Notes under the pieces: generated by a model | What the model was told of the DNA's origin: nothing | The model's database searches: none | What the model saw: only the letters and a program-made list of their open reading frames with translations | Position numbers and translations under genes: made by a program | NCBI GenBank assembly: GCA_015039365.1 | Contig: WION01000223.1 | Location: 1 to 64,000, forward strand | Source of the DNA: Amanita rubescens | Lineage: Eukaryota; Basidiomycota; Agaricomycetes; Agaricales; Amanitaceae | Length of the DNA: 64,000 bases | Direction of reading: 5' to 3' | Shown here: positions 37,708 to 48,232 of the stretch, piece by piece | Layout of the letters: each line of letters begins with the position of its first letter | Position numbering within the stretch: position 1 is the stretch's first letter

Positions 37708-38921
37708 TCATGAAGATTCGTTCTCGGTTGAACCGGGCGTAGGATATGCAATGAGTTCCGCACTCCTCGCCCTGTGCTCCAGTAGAGGCTCGTTCGTAGG
37801 GGATCCGCCAGACACAGGATGCTCCAAGCGCGTTTGCGTATCGTAGCGCGTAAACAAAGATTCCGGCGCCCGAACGGTACCCCGACGTAGCCGAGGAATC
37901 GGTTGACGTACACGTTCCCCGCTCATGTCTGCGCTATATCGTGTAGTTTCGTGATGATCGGGAGATGCGCTTCTTGCAGCAGATGTTAGGGGAACCCAAG
38001 TAGAACCCGACACGCTCGGTTCAAAGATGTACGTGAATCCCTCATCCGCACCATCACCATTCTGTGCATCACTGTCTTGCGAGCCCGCACTACCCGCAGA
38101 TTCGTGCGGACGATTCCGCCCGAATGGGAAGAACCGCCTAGTTGACGGACGCGGACCCCTCCCCACCTCTCTCTCTCGTGACTCTAGGGATCCTTCGATT
38201 CCTTCAGGCCGTGTACTTAATGCTTCACGAATACTCGTCCGTCGCCGCGAAGTAAAATCGTTAAAGTCTACCGTCCTCGAGCGGGACGAGAGGCGTATGG
38301 ATGGCTGCCTCCTCAAACCCCCAGGATTGGATGACCACGAATGACGGCCGGCCGCAGCAGGGCGAGTCATAGCATCTTCTGCGGGAGGCGACGGGCTACT
38401 TGTGAATACCCTCCTGGTGGGCCAGAATCCATAAGCGTCAAGCAAATCTTGGTTCAAACGTGCTCCATCCCCGTACGAGTCCAGAACCGTGTCAAGATCT
38501 TCCTCGTCATCTTCAACATCCATTTCATTCGGTGGTGCGGACAAGTAATCAGAAAGGTTAACCGTCCTTCTCGCCGGAAAAGCTCGGCCAGGTCGCTCTC
38601 TGTATATCCGCAGTGGGGTAGCCAGGAGTCGCAGACTCTTAGCCGTTCGGTCCGAAATCAACATCCGATCATTCGTAGTGGTTCTCGTACGACGTTCTGC
38701 CATTTCCTGCAACCGTAAGAACCCGTGCGTTATGCATATCAACTGCAATGGCTCACTTTAATGAGGATATCTATGAAGGTAGTCGTAAACGAGTCGCCCG
38801 TATCCAGGTCTTTTACAAAGTTCTCATACGTGATACTTGGCTCAGATTCGGACTTGTCCAACGCGGCACGCTGGATCGCACCAGTTCTGAAAAAAGTGGT
38901 GTCATTCTTATGGTCCTTCAT
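37708..38921 (-). CDS. Disordered protein of unknown function
   Basis: Two exons: 38757-38921 (start MKDHKNDTTFF; includes ITYENFVKDLDTGDSFTTTF) and 37708-38706 (EMAERRTRTTTNDRM onward). The intron is 50 nt with GTGAGC donor and TTGCAG acceptor. The N-terminal ~60 residues look folded. The remainder is Arg/Ser/Pro-rich and acidic (VEDDEEDLDTVLDSYGDG), probably disordered. The short helical N-terminus could be an interaction module. I do not recognise the family. An upstream ATG in another frame leaves the true start open. Confidence 0.7.
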
Positions 38922-39234
38922 AAAGCACACAAAGCATAGCGTACACTAGAGTTGTCATTTTGGCATGAAGAACGCTGTCGAGGTAATTGGGAGTCCTGTA
39001 GAACCGTGTGAGCGGATTAGAACCGAATCCGGCCCTGCAAAACACACCATCGGCCCATTTTTTCTGTACACTACAGGTTGTTGGGAGAATAAATACTTGG
39101 ACTGAAGTCGAATAAGGGTAGGAGGGCAGGTGAGGTAGCAGAGCTGGTTGAGGGTACGCTGAAGGCGGTGAAGGTCAGAGACAAGCCAGCGTCTGCCCAC
39201 GGGTCAAAACACACGTCAACAAAGCTGTGGCTAA

Positions 39235-41081
39235 CTACGATGCTGTTCCGTCTTCCTGACTAGCTCCATTGGCCTTTGCCGCAGCTGCTCGCGTTCCTGC
39301 GCTCGCTGCAGCTCGGTCCTTATTCGTAAGAAGACTTTGGAAGAAATTCTGTAGTACTTCATGCTGAGACTGTCCAGTCGGGCTGGGTGATGCAATTGGC
39401 GATGTTGCTGTGGCTGGTCTCGAAATAGATGCGCCAAGACCAGCTGGGCGAGGCCCCGCGTTCGATGAACGCGGCCCAAGTCGGCGCCCATCTGCGTTCG
39501 TTGTACTAGAAGCCACAGGTGCCCCTATTCCTGTCTCCATGTCGGACAATGCACGGTCGACATTTGGCAAGCTGAAGCTAATGCTCTGCAAAGGCCCAAC
39601 AACACCTGCAAGATCTGCTGGGTTTCCAGAAGACGTTCGAGAGTCAGGCTTCTTTGCGTTCTCATCATAGTGCTTGGCTAGGAAAGCTTGTTCTGGCATC
39701 GGGTTGTTGAAGGGGGGTAGAGGGTGGGGCTATCGGAGGTTGAAATTATGTTCACGAAGGCAGAAATTATGTCTACGTACCTTTGGCCCTTGATCAGGAA
39801 CGAGTATGGAATACAGCTTTTTCGCACCCGGTTCCTCGTCTGCTTGACTGACATCCAGATCACGCTCCCATGCTTCACCCCAACTCTTGGCGTCAAATCC
39901 GTCTCTCAGCACGGATATCTTTCCCCAGCTGTCCCATCCGGCGGGTACGACGATGTGATCACGGTCAAGTGTATTAGGCTTACGGTGGAAGGGGAAAATG
40001 TTGCGGGCGGGAGCTTGAGCATCAGTACCAGCAATGCCTGGCGACGGTGCAGGAGGCATGAATAATGAATGAAGCGCGTATTGACGCAACACCTGCAATG
40101 TCGCAGGCAGGGGCGTCGTGTAGAATAGGGAAGCACCGTCTGCAGCCCTTCAACAAGTGTTTAAGTGGGAATAAACTCCACTTACACTTCAGACATATCA
40201 TCCTCAAAACTTGCATTATACCATCCGTACGTTCTTCCCATGCTCCTCCTTTTCCCTTGACCATTCCTCCTATACCTGAAGCACCAGCGGCAATGTCATG
40301 GCCTTCGTCTATCAGGTCAGCCTTGGCGCATACAACTATGATCGGTACCCCAGCTGAATTGTGGGTAAGAGTCCCTGATCCGAGGGGTAATAAAGTATTT
40401 GACAGCGCGGTATTGGTTGCCGGCAATGGGTCGGCAGAGGGTTCCGTGTAATGTTGCCAATATGATTGCACTTGACATTCTTCGCATCAATAGCCTGCAG
40501 ACGTGACATTGGCGATAATACTTACATCTCTCGCAATTCTCTTCCCGTACGATCTGTAATTCACGCGCTCCGTCGCCCTTTGCCCACTTCTCTACCCATT
40601 GCAACCATGTTTGGAGTTCTTCCACAAATGACCAAGGACGCGTCCAATCTAGAACAATCATAACCAGCGTGTGTGGGAGAGAAGAACGAGGAGGAAGGAA
40701 GTGAGGTAACAAGGAAGTATATGCAGGCGCTGACGAAGGAATGGTATACACGGACAGTCGCGCCAGGGTATCTACAAAATACAAAGGTCATTACCACCTC
40801 CCAAGTAATTCATACAGATTGCACTCACCTTCATCACCTTCATCTCTTACATCCGCAAAGTCATATCCGATAGCAAAATCAGATTTCTCGTCATCTTTAC
40901 TCTGATCAATCGCAGATTTATGCAGAAGGGCAGCAGCAAGAGTAGATTTTCCAGACTTTGGCTGACCAAGGAGGAGAATCTGCTTTGAGGGGATTGCGCG
41001 AGTAGATGAGACGGAATCAAGGATAGAGGACCAAAGGTCGTGAGGTAGCGGTTCAGGTGAGGTTGTTCGAGAGTCGTTCAT
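39235..41081 (-). CDS. Cytoplasmic dynein light intermediate chain
   Basis: DLIC binds the dynein heavy chain and links the motor to cargo adaptors. It has a Ras-like G-domain: P-loop QPKSGKSTLAAALLH near residue 37, then TLVMIVLDWTRPWSFVEELQ, VPIIVVCAKADLIDEG and YGASLFYTTPLPATL, followed by FMPPAPSP and VPAGWDSWGKISVLRDGFDA. The C-terminal adaptor-binding region is Ser/Ala-rich, with LQNFFQSLLTN as the probable adaptor-contact helix. Five exons join in frame (donors GTGAGTGC near 40830, GTAAGTATT near 40525, GTAAGTGG near 40180, GTACGT near 39780). Its start is 99 bp from the divergent TIP41 start. Confidence 0.93.
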
Positions 41082-41180
41082 GAGGACATGAATGCCGAGC
41101 GGAGTTCTATTTCCAAAGCCAGATAGTCCAAGCGGAGCTTAAATAAAGCTCAACGGGCTCGGCACGGGATCGCAACCTGC

Positions 41181-42227
41181 ATGGCTCAGTATCACCTCTT
41201 TGAATCGCCCAACTCGCGCGAGATCCACGTCGGGGACTGGCTAATATCCGCTTCCACAAACCCAATATCAAGTGCTCAAGAATGCGATGAGCTGCAGGCT
41301 CATCTCGGCATTCCTCTTCCAGAGATGACGTTTGGTAGCAACTATCTCACTCTTCATCACCGTCCAACCTCATGGAAGTACACTTTCGATGCAAAGGGCG
41401 CGTTGGGTGCTGTAAAAAAGGGCGAGCTAGGACCGGGAGATGGAGGCGTTAAAGTCGGCTATGCAGATAAATGGCTCCAGAGCCGGTGAGATAATCCTTC
41501 TCTGAGCGAGTTGCGGATTGATTTGACTGAGGAACAAGATAGGACGGACCCTTCTTCTTTGTTACCTATGCCAAAGACTGTAGTCACTAAACCGTACGAT
41601 TGGACGTATACAAGCACGTACCCTGGTCATGACTCGGAAAACGAGTCCCCCGCCATCAGATGGCGCGTTGCCGATCCAGAGGACGCGTCGCACGAGATCC
41701 CAATATCTGAACTTACCCGTCAAGATCCTATCCTCTTTTACGCCGAAATTCCTCTATACGAAGACGAACTTCACGACAATGGCTCATCCGCCCTAATCGT
41801 CCGAATCGTATGTTTCATTTCTTTTTTACTCATAAAGATGACCAAACTTTTCTAGCGGGTAATGCCATCGTGTATATTCATCTTGTCGCGATTTACGTTG
41901 CGAGTGGATAATGTCCTTTTTCGCACCTTTGACACCCGTATCTACCACTCTTTCAAGTCGAGCCCGCCATTGATCATAAGAGAAACGCGTGGCTGGGAAG
42001 CAACATACGAACGCGTTCGCACAGTATGCGCTCATCTTTTTTTTTATACTACGCCTTTTCTTATCGCGCCATAGCTATTACCGAAACGCGATGATCTGAC
42101 GCCTTTGACCGACCCAACATGGATAGCAAAGATCCTCAGTGAGATGCCACGTCGTGACGACAATACAGGTTGGAGAGGCCTCGGTGATCGAACTGAAATC
42201 ATAGAGTTGAAAGAAGAGAAACGATAA
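41181..42227 (+). CDS. TIP41: TIP41-like TOR signalling regulator
   Basis: Tip41 binds Tap42/PP2A and modulates TORC1 signalling. Four exons: 41181-41485, 41543-41807, 41856-42023, 42075-42227. The first intron (GTGAGA to GATAG, 57 nt) removes an in-frame TGA at 41487. Motifs: LGIPLPEMTFGSNYLTLHH, VVTKPYDWTYTSTYPGH, DPILFYAEIPLYEDELHDNG, LSRFTLRVDNVLFRTFDTRI, YHSFKSSPPLIIRETRGWEA. The C-terminal DPTWIAKILSEMPRRDDNTG precedes TEIIELKEEKR. The length fits the family and the frame is intact. Confidence 0.95.
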
Positions 42228-42325
42228 TCCGTTTGTATCATTATATGACATTCTAAATCCTGTAGAATACATGCAACAACGATGCGAGATGACTGACGGG
42301 AAGGAAAAGTATAGGTTCTTTTTTT

Positions 42326-43523
42326 TTACATTAGCTTTGCTTCTCTTTTTGTATGCTGAACTTGAGCCAGGCGTTGACTCCTGAGAGTCATATGTGTACC
42401 CGGCGCGGTTTTTTTGGTTGTAGTTGCCGGAGGTGGTGCAACAGAAGTTTGAGAAATAGATATTCTGGTTTCGTCTGACGCAAATCCAGGTATCCTAATA
42501 TTATGATTGCGCTCTATAAAAGAATGAACAGCAATAAAATTCGGATGACTTTAGCACTCACCAAGATGAAGCTGAAGATCCTTGACTTCCAGCGTGTCAC
42601 CACCTCGATGCCTCGCCAATCGACATGAAAAGTTCGTAACCGAATCAATGAACTCATCAGCGATGGACAGCAAAAGCTAGCACCGTGTCACATTCAGCAC
42701 AAGATAAACGACACACGCAGCATATACTCACATCTTCCACCTCTGGCTCAATTTTCACATTCGGATCCACACTAGCCACCAAATCCTGAATAGTCCTCCG
42801 CATACTTTGGTGCCCAGGCGTATTCTTATTCCGTGACCTCGTATCATCCGACGCCAACGCACTTCCATCGTCCGAACGCGCAATCTGCGACGGCGTCCCT
42901 GACATCCTACCACTCGAAATACCACCAGACAGCGTAGGCCTCGGCTGCGGCCAAGTCGTAGGTCCAGGATTCGTCGTAGACAGCGTCTGACTTATAGCAG
43001 GCCAGAACTCTGCTGTTTTAGCAGACGTAAGCATGGGATCTGCCGGCGTTGTTTCCACGTTGGACTTGTATGGCGTGGTTGGCGTGCCAGTGGCACTTGC
43101 TGTAGGCTATGTAGGTACAGTAGTAGTTGAGTAGGAGCAGTGGGTAGCAGTAACTCACCTTGGCACTCGTACTACTGGCAGTTGTTGTTGATGCAGCATT
43201 CTGCGCCGGAAGTTTGTGTCGGTCGGCAAACTGCTTAATCTGCGACGCCATAGCGCGTCGATTCAGCTCCTACGAGCGATGCTGGTATATCTCCACGGTA
43301 CCTGAAGTATTTGCTGCTGTGTCAGCTTTCCTTGCTTTATGAGAGTCGCCATATTGGTGAGGAGCAGCTGTGCGACCCGGTCATTTGATACATTCTCTCC
43401 TGTTTGGTTCTTCAACAGGGCTCCCAGTACCCCGATCACATCTGAGGTGCCTGATGCATCAGTCGTAGTCGCTGGATTAGTTGGCGTCGCAGATGTCGAA
43501 GCTGTTGTAGAGCTTTCAGCCAT
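42326..43523 (-). CDS. TAF12: TAF12, histone-fold subunit of TFIID/SAGA
   Basis: TAF12 pairs with TAF4/Ada1 through a histone fold in TFIID and SAGA. The start [20 protein letters not shown] (43523) leads to [20 protein letters not shown], then [11 protein letters not shown] and a Pro/Ser linker, and the fold near the C-terminus: [20 protein letters not shown], then an exon with [48 protein letters not shown]. Stop at 42326. At least five exons. It is separated from divergent RRS1 by 91 bp. Confidence 0.9.
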
Positions 43524-43614
43524 GATGAATGTTGTATGACTGAGAGCTGTGTTTGCCAAAATCCACGGATACAAACAACTCCATCTCTGCTCGTTGCTTC
43601 AAATTCTTGCTGTC

Positions 43615-44775
43615 ATGGATGTATCCGACATCATAGCATCGCATGTGGCAAAATAGTGCGTATTTTGGGTTACAGTTTGCATGCGCTGAATGTACCACAG
43701 CCAGGCAACAAACGTTGAAAAAGATGTACCACTTGATGTTGACCCTGGCTGTCTAGCCGTGACAGACTTGAATCCTATCGACGAAGAGAGCTACAAGTAA
43801 GTAGGAGAGGGCACACTTCAACCATTAGCCTATTTTGACTCCAAAAAAAGCTCTAATCTTGAGGACCATCTCAAAACACTGGCCCGCGACGGTACACAAG
43901 CCCTCATCAATGCTCTATACTCACTCCCAACTACATCATCCCCTGATGGATCATTAGCCAAACTTCCCCCACCTGTATACCAACTTCCACGTGCAAAACC
44001 TCTACCTAAACCCAAACCACCAACAAAATGGGAGCGTTTCGCCAAAGCCAAGGGCATCCAAAAGAAAAGGACAGAAAAGAAGATGTGGGATGAAGAAAAA
44101 CAAGATTGGGTCAATACATGGGGCAAAGGCGCCAAAAACAAGGAGACAGAAGACCAGTGGCTTACCGAGGTTCCCCGCAACGCCGGTGCGTTCACCGTTC
44201 TAAGAAAAAAAACTAGGGCATACTCCTGAATTGATTTGCGCAGATATCGATCACGATCCAAGAAAAGATGCTCGCGAAGAGCGCAAATCAAGAATTGCCA
44301 AAAACGAAAAACAGAAACAGCAGAACCTCGCAAAAGCTGCTACTGTACAGACCAACTCGAACTCGAACCTGCACCCGCGCGATGCACGCAAGCGTGAAAT
44401 CGAACGGGGGCTCGCTCAGACTCGTATTAGTACCGCTAGTATGGGCAGGTTCGATAGACAACTCGATGGTGAAAAGAAACCTCGTGGTATTAAACGAAAG
44501 GCAAGTACTATCCGTCCTTGTGCTGTTTTCTACAATGCTGAATGGATGCCTAGTTTAATCCTGCTGAGGAATCTGCAGATGCAGAAAAGAAATCTTCCTT
44601 GGCGCTACTATCCAGAATGGAAAGTGACGGGAGGAAGATGCGGAGAGAGCCTCAGCAAGACGATGTGGTTAACGTCCGCAAAGCTGTCAGGTCCGCGAGT
44701 AAAGGACAAGGTTCACTGGCTCTTGCAAGGAAAACAGATGGACGGGAAAGTAAAAAGCGGAAAGGAAAACGGTAA
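43615..44775 (+). CDS. RRS1: RRS1 ribosome biogenesis regulator
   Basis: Rrs1 works with Rpf2 to load the 5S RNP (5S rRNA, uL18, uL5) onto pre-60S particles in the nucleolus. The start MDVSDIIASHVAK splices early to DVDPGCLAVTDLNPIDEESY. The core LARDGTQALINALYSLPT is followed by PPTKWERFAKAKGIQKKRT and WVNTWGKGAKNKETEDQWL, then the basic tail DHDPRKDAREERKSRIAKNE. The last intron starts AAG then GCAAGT (about 44501) and ends CCTAG (about 44560), a good GC-AG intron that keeps the frame into FNPAEESADAEKKSSLALLS. Stop at 44773. Tail-to-tail with TFIIB at 88 bp. Confidence 0.93.
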
Positions 44776-44863
44776 TGCTGAGAACATGTCTCTATTGGTC
44801 AATAATTACATGATCAGGCGAGAACCCGTAGTGTAAGGAGTCCAACCCAAGTCCCATGCATAC

Positions 44864-45961
44864 TTACTTGTTCGAGTCGAACGGAAGCCTATCTAGCTTG
44901 GCTTTACCCTCATCAATCCACTCCTGCTTAACCAACTTTTCCCTATCCGCATAATATAGCCTGTACACCAGCTTGATAGTGCCTTCGCTGACACCCGCCA
45001 CGGCACTGATGTCCCGCACCGACTTTTGCTTTCCCAACAAGTGACAGGTGAAATAGATGGCGCCACCAGCGATGGACACAGGACTCCTCCCATCAGCAAT
45101 CCCATGCTCGCGGGCGGCAACAATGATATCGTAACAGATGGATTGCACATTTGCTGGCAAATCCAAATGGTTGCAGTACCGAACGAGGAGATTTTCTGGA
45201 CCACTTGTAGTCGACGACGTATTGTTGGTCGTCGAAGAGCCAGGGCTCAAATTAAAAGCCTGCTCCAGTGCCTTATAGCACTGCCCAAGTACTTTTTTAG
45301 AGACGTTAGTGAGATTGCATATCTCACGAAATGTTCTCGGAACGTGAGCTTGACGACACGCAATGAAAATGCACGCTGCGATGACCGCGTCCAGCGGTTT
45401 TCCGCGCAGCAACTTTTCCTCGTCTGAGCGCTTGTACAGCTGCTTTGCGATGTCGCTTATCGTCTTTGGAAGTGAGAACTGGTCGCACCAGCTCGAAATG
45501 TCGCGGAAGGCAGTGAGCAGGTTACGTTCGGAACGTGAACTTTGCGAACGCGATGCCGCCCGCTGAAGTTCTTTTGCAATCCCAGAACCACCGTCACGAA
45601 AGCTGATGACGGTGTCCAGTTGCTCCATTCCCTCCATTAAAGGGTCTGTCGCAGCACCAACACGAGAAGGATCGTCTCCTTCGTCATTTGCAAACGTCTA
45701 ACAAACCAAGAAGTTCTAATGACGCCCACCAAATGAGACAAAACTTACCCTCCATTCACTCCGCGTATCAACAATACGGTCTCCCAGAACCAATCCGCAG
45801 GTTCCACACACGAGGTCCCCACTACCAAACTCTTCAATGATGTTAGGGTTCGGGTCCCTACATTCCGGACAAATGAGTCGAACGGCAAGGTCGGGCCCAT
45901 AAGTCGGCTGAATGCTTTTCACAGGAGGCGCGGCTAGGGGGAAAGGTTGGGAGTAGGCCAT
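44864..45961 (-). CDS. SUA7: Transcription initiation factor TFIIB
   Basis: TFIIB bridges TBP and RNA polymerase II and sets the start site. Two exons: 45749-45961 and 44864-45697 (51-nt intron, GTAAGT to TTAG). The N-terminal zinc ribbon has [10 protein letters not shown] and [15 protein letters not shown]. The B-reader/linker includes [20 protein letters not shown]. Two cyclin folds follow: [20 protein letters not shown] with [20 protein letters not shown], then [20 protein letters not shown] with [19 protein letters not shown]. Length and motifs match the family. The frame is intact. Confidence 0.97.
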
Positions 45962-46332
45962 TTCCACACACGAAAAAAGCAAGGTAGTAGTAGTAGTTCT
46001 GCGAGACTTTTGCGGAAGCAGACTAAACTGCTGTCCTTTGGGTCAAAAAGCACTGCAGAATTATACAATATTATCTGTGGCCAGAGTATGTCATTCGTAT
46101 GTACATACCAAATGACCGATCAGTATCTCAGCACACGAGTGGAACTGGGCTGGAAGCCACCGACAACAACAACGAGGAGTTGGCGGTTGCAGTGAGAGGC
46201 GCAACTGCACCTGCCCGTTGCGGACAAACACCAGTGACTAATGCGCTGAGTCAGCTGTGGCTGTGTTGCTTCTATTCTTTTTCCGTTTGAATAACGTAGT
46301 ACAGTAGTAGAAAAGTAGAAGTGCTGTATATC

Positions 46333-47761
46333 TTAGTCACCTCCGAATCCGCTATACTCTCCATCGCTGTAGTCATCGTAGTGTCTATACCCCGTATATG
46401 ACGCACTGTCGCTATATTCATGTTCAGACCCGGCACCGTTATGCCAGCTATCGTCCGAATCATAGTCATCGTTACGATAGGAAGGGTCCCCATAGCCTCC
46501 GAGTCCAGCTGGATAACGACCGGGAAAGCTAAAATTCCAATCCCCGTACCTCCTCTCTCCAGATCGATAGTCATTGCGGTCACCAAAAGAATTGGGATTG
46601 TAACCGTAATCCGGGGAGTCAGAACGATAATTCTCGCCGGGATAACCTACTCCGGGCCAATCATCATCGACATCCCGAGCAGAAGGAAAGTGCGCCATCC
46701 GCGGTGAATAGTACGAGCTGCGCGGGATCGGATAAGCCTCCCTTTGGTACCTCGTAGCACCCCGGGCCTCCCTTGCACCACCAAATTCATCCGCCGAAGT
46801 CCAGTCCCTCCTATTATTATGAGTCGCCGTTGGATACCGATGTGCGTAGCAAGTTGTACAATTGCACAAGATGGGGACCCCCCTATCCCGGTCAAAAGTG
46901 TTGGCGGTAGCATAAGCAGTCTGACGTATCCTCATATCAACATACGGGTCTTCGCTGCGATAAAAGCGATATTCTCGCGAGAACGAATGATGATGACGGG
47001 GCCGAGTCACCGGACTGGCGCTACCAGAAGAAGAACCAGGCCATTGCGTTCGGGCCCATTGATATCGATGATCTCTGGAATAATCACCGCCGAATCCGCC
47101 ATATCGGCCATGGCTGGGAGAGGGTAACCCAAATGTAAACGGCATTGCATTCATTGCGGGAGTAGGCGGCCCGTGTCGATATAACCCAAGGTCTCTAGGC
47201 GTCGCGGGGCCGATAGCGTGTGGATGGGACTGATTGGAGGGGTAGGAAAAATCTCGCAGCCTTTGTTGTGAATCAATGGATTCCCAGGGTCCTCCTATAC
47301 CTTGCCTTAGAGGAGATGCGCCAGAATCTCCTAACTCGCTGACGGTGTGTACACGTCTGCCGGGGCTTTCGTGGATGCTGCGGCTGCGAGCAGGTGATGG
47401 TGGAAATCGTGGGTCGCGCGTGCCATTCAAGTCACCTATACCTTGCCATGCGCCAGAATCTCCTAACTCGCTGACGGTGTGTACACGTCTGCCGGGGCTT
47501 TCGTGGATGCTGCGGCTGCGAGCAGGTGATGGCGGAAATCGTGTGTCGCGCGTCCCATTCAAGTCGAGACCGTCAAAAGCAGAAGTTAAAGATAGAGGCT
47601 CCTGTTCATGGTCGCGATGTGGTCTAAGCGAAGAAGACCTGTGGAAGTCTGTGGGTCTAGAGAATTTTTTATGAAAATGAGTGACGTGCACAAAAATAGA
47701 AATTGTATACGTAGTACCTGTTCGCTTGATCGTAGTCGGATCGATAGTACGGTGCTGACAT
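46333..47761 (-). CDS. Disordered Arg/Ser/Gly/Tyr-rich protein with internal duplication
   Basis: Two exons: 47718-47761 (MSAPYYRSDYDQANR) and 46333-47656. The ~457-residue product is low in hydrophobics and rich in R, S, G, Y and D. A ~45-residue segment is duplicated in tandem, NGTRDTRFPPSPARSRSIHE next to NGTRDPRFPPSPARSRSIHE (DNA about 47299-47438 and 47441-47580). It has a CNCTTC-like cysteine patch and a C-terminal acidic YDDYSDGEYSGFGGD. I do not recognise the family. The composition resembles RNA-granule or SR-type scaffold proteins, which is only suggestive. Confidence 0.75.
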
Positions 47762-48232
47762 GAAATGATAGGTCCAGTATAGTCAAAATCTGGTCACCAG
47801 TGATTGTGGTGGTCTTAGAGTGGCATTCAAACTAAAAACCTGACGCTTTCAACGAGGCAAGTGTTATATTTGTCTAGGGTGCGAAAGAAAATATTTTGCT
47901 TTAACGGAGAGGAGAGATAGAGATGAATAATGCATACTACAAGGCGAAAAAAAGGCTAATAAAATGTATTTAGTAGTGCTATTGTATCAATATGCAAGTA
48001 AAAGTGACACAGAGCAAACGGATAGCCTACAGCAAGTTCTGCAACAGCAGTCATGAACCAGATGAAAAATGAAAAACGACTCGTGTGTGGGCAAAAAGTC
48101 ATGATAATCGTGAAGGGAGATGCGCATGTTATGTAGAATGTCTGATCAACGAGACAACCAAAGTACGACATGCAAGAAAAAAAGAAGTGGTGGAACCAAA
48201 GAAAACCCGAATCAGCAAGAAAAGCGATTGAA
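47762..48232. other. Intergenic between orphan and CASC3-like gene
   Basis: No coding sequence is supported. It should hold the promoter of the gene at 46.3-47.8 kb and the 3' UTR of the gene starting at 50626. Confidence 0.45.

Noticed and set aside
43830..44333. 167-codon minus-strand ORF
   Set aside because: Antisense shadow of RRS1, whose plus-strand exons match the family.
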